A stretch of 14,667 bases of DNA from the NCBI GenBank assembly GCA_963583595.1, contig CAUZWC010000043.1, positions 1 to 14,667 of the forward strand, read 5' to 3'. Origin of the DNA: JABIRQ01 sp963583595 (lineage in GTDB: Bacteria > Pseudomonadota > Alphaproteobacteria > CADEGL01). The notes under the pieces were generated by a model. That model was not told the origin of the DNA, searched no databases, and was given only the letters and a program-made list of their open reading frames with translations. Below are positions 14,536-14,667 of this stretch, one piece after another. The translations under genes and the position numbers were made by a program. The stretch's first letter is position 1. Each line of letters begins with the position of its first letter.

Positions 14536-14667
14536 GGGCACGAAGAAGGTGGCGGGAACGGCGAAGCGTTCGAGCAGGGCCAGGATGCGCGGTATTGCCG
14601 TCTTGGGGCCATAGCGCCCAGCCGAGAGGGTGACCGGCAGATCCGCCATCTGTGGCCGCATCCCCGT
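14536..14667 (-). pseudogene. Polysaccharide deacetylase (NodB-fold) fragment, truncated at its 3' side
   Basis: Read on the minus strand from the window edge: ADLPVTLSAGRYGPKTAIPR, ILALLERFAVPATFFVPG. This is the second strand-helix-strand unit of the NodB deacetylase family. Family members carry an aspartate-containing strand before this part, which would lie beyond base 14667, and continue with the SxxHxxxH metal motif, which is absent. Homology ends at about 14536, where the GNAT fragment begins from the other strand. The gene is cut in its first quarter and cannot be functional if the assembly is right. The ATG at 14661 is probably internal, not the true start. Confidence 0.75.

Overview
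The window is about 14.7 kb of GC-rich DNA with alphaproteobacterial character. The N-methylglutamate-pathway genes, HisI type, CcoG/Fnr remnants and dispersed 'CCTCAGGATGAG / CTTCGAGACG' palindromic repeats all suggest a Rhodospirillales-like or related lineage. This is inference from gene families and repeats; no rRNA or tRNA was seen. Most genes are simple catabolic enzymes, and no phage or conjugation genes are visible.

Layout. Bases 1-4894, all on +: the 3' end of an FMN-binding glutamate-synthase-like gene (mgsC/glxD type), a type III glutamine synthetase / gamma-glutamylmethylamide synthetase (gmaS/glnT type), an arginase-fold protein lacking several metal ligands, and an ornithine-cyclodeaminase-fold protein with an altered substrate site. 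Together they suggest uptake of nitrogen from methylamine-like or amidine/amino-acid compounds. Bases 5157-5533: a 73-residue hypothetical protein ending exactly at a MITE-like element. Bases 5558-7225 (-): an AMP-forming acyl-CoA synthetase. Bases 7336-8361 (+): a graveyard of three broken genes, ccoP (last ~25 codons), ccoG (5' part) and an fnr/fixK-type regulator (3' part), joined by deletions. Bases 8365-9495 (-): an enolase-superfamily dehydratase/racemase. Bases 9628-10275 (+): a glutathione transferase-like protein. Bases 10421-10897 (-): hisI, divergent from a CobW/COG0523 GTPase at 11016-12092 (+). Bases 12167-14369 (+): a maleate-isomerase/Asp-Glu-racemase family protein and a DAO-type FAD oxidoreductase. 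The window ends with a 5' fragment of a GNAT acetyltransferase joined tail-to-tail to a polysaccharide-deacetylase fragment.

Three related palindromic repeats lie in intergenic DNA (914-1031, 5377-5533, 10295-10400). The most complete has ~19-bp terminal inverted repeats.

The strongest observations are the decayed cbb3 oxidase/Fnr locus, a second gene-to-gene breakpoint at the right end (so either ongoing deletion in this genome or chimeric assembly), and the two divergent enzymes (arginase-like and cyclodeaminase-like) next to mgsC-gmaS. That last pair is the best candidate here for an undescribed pathway.
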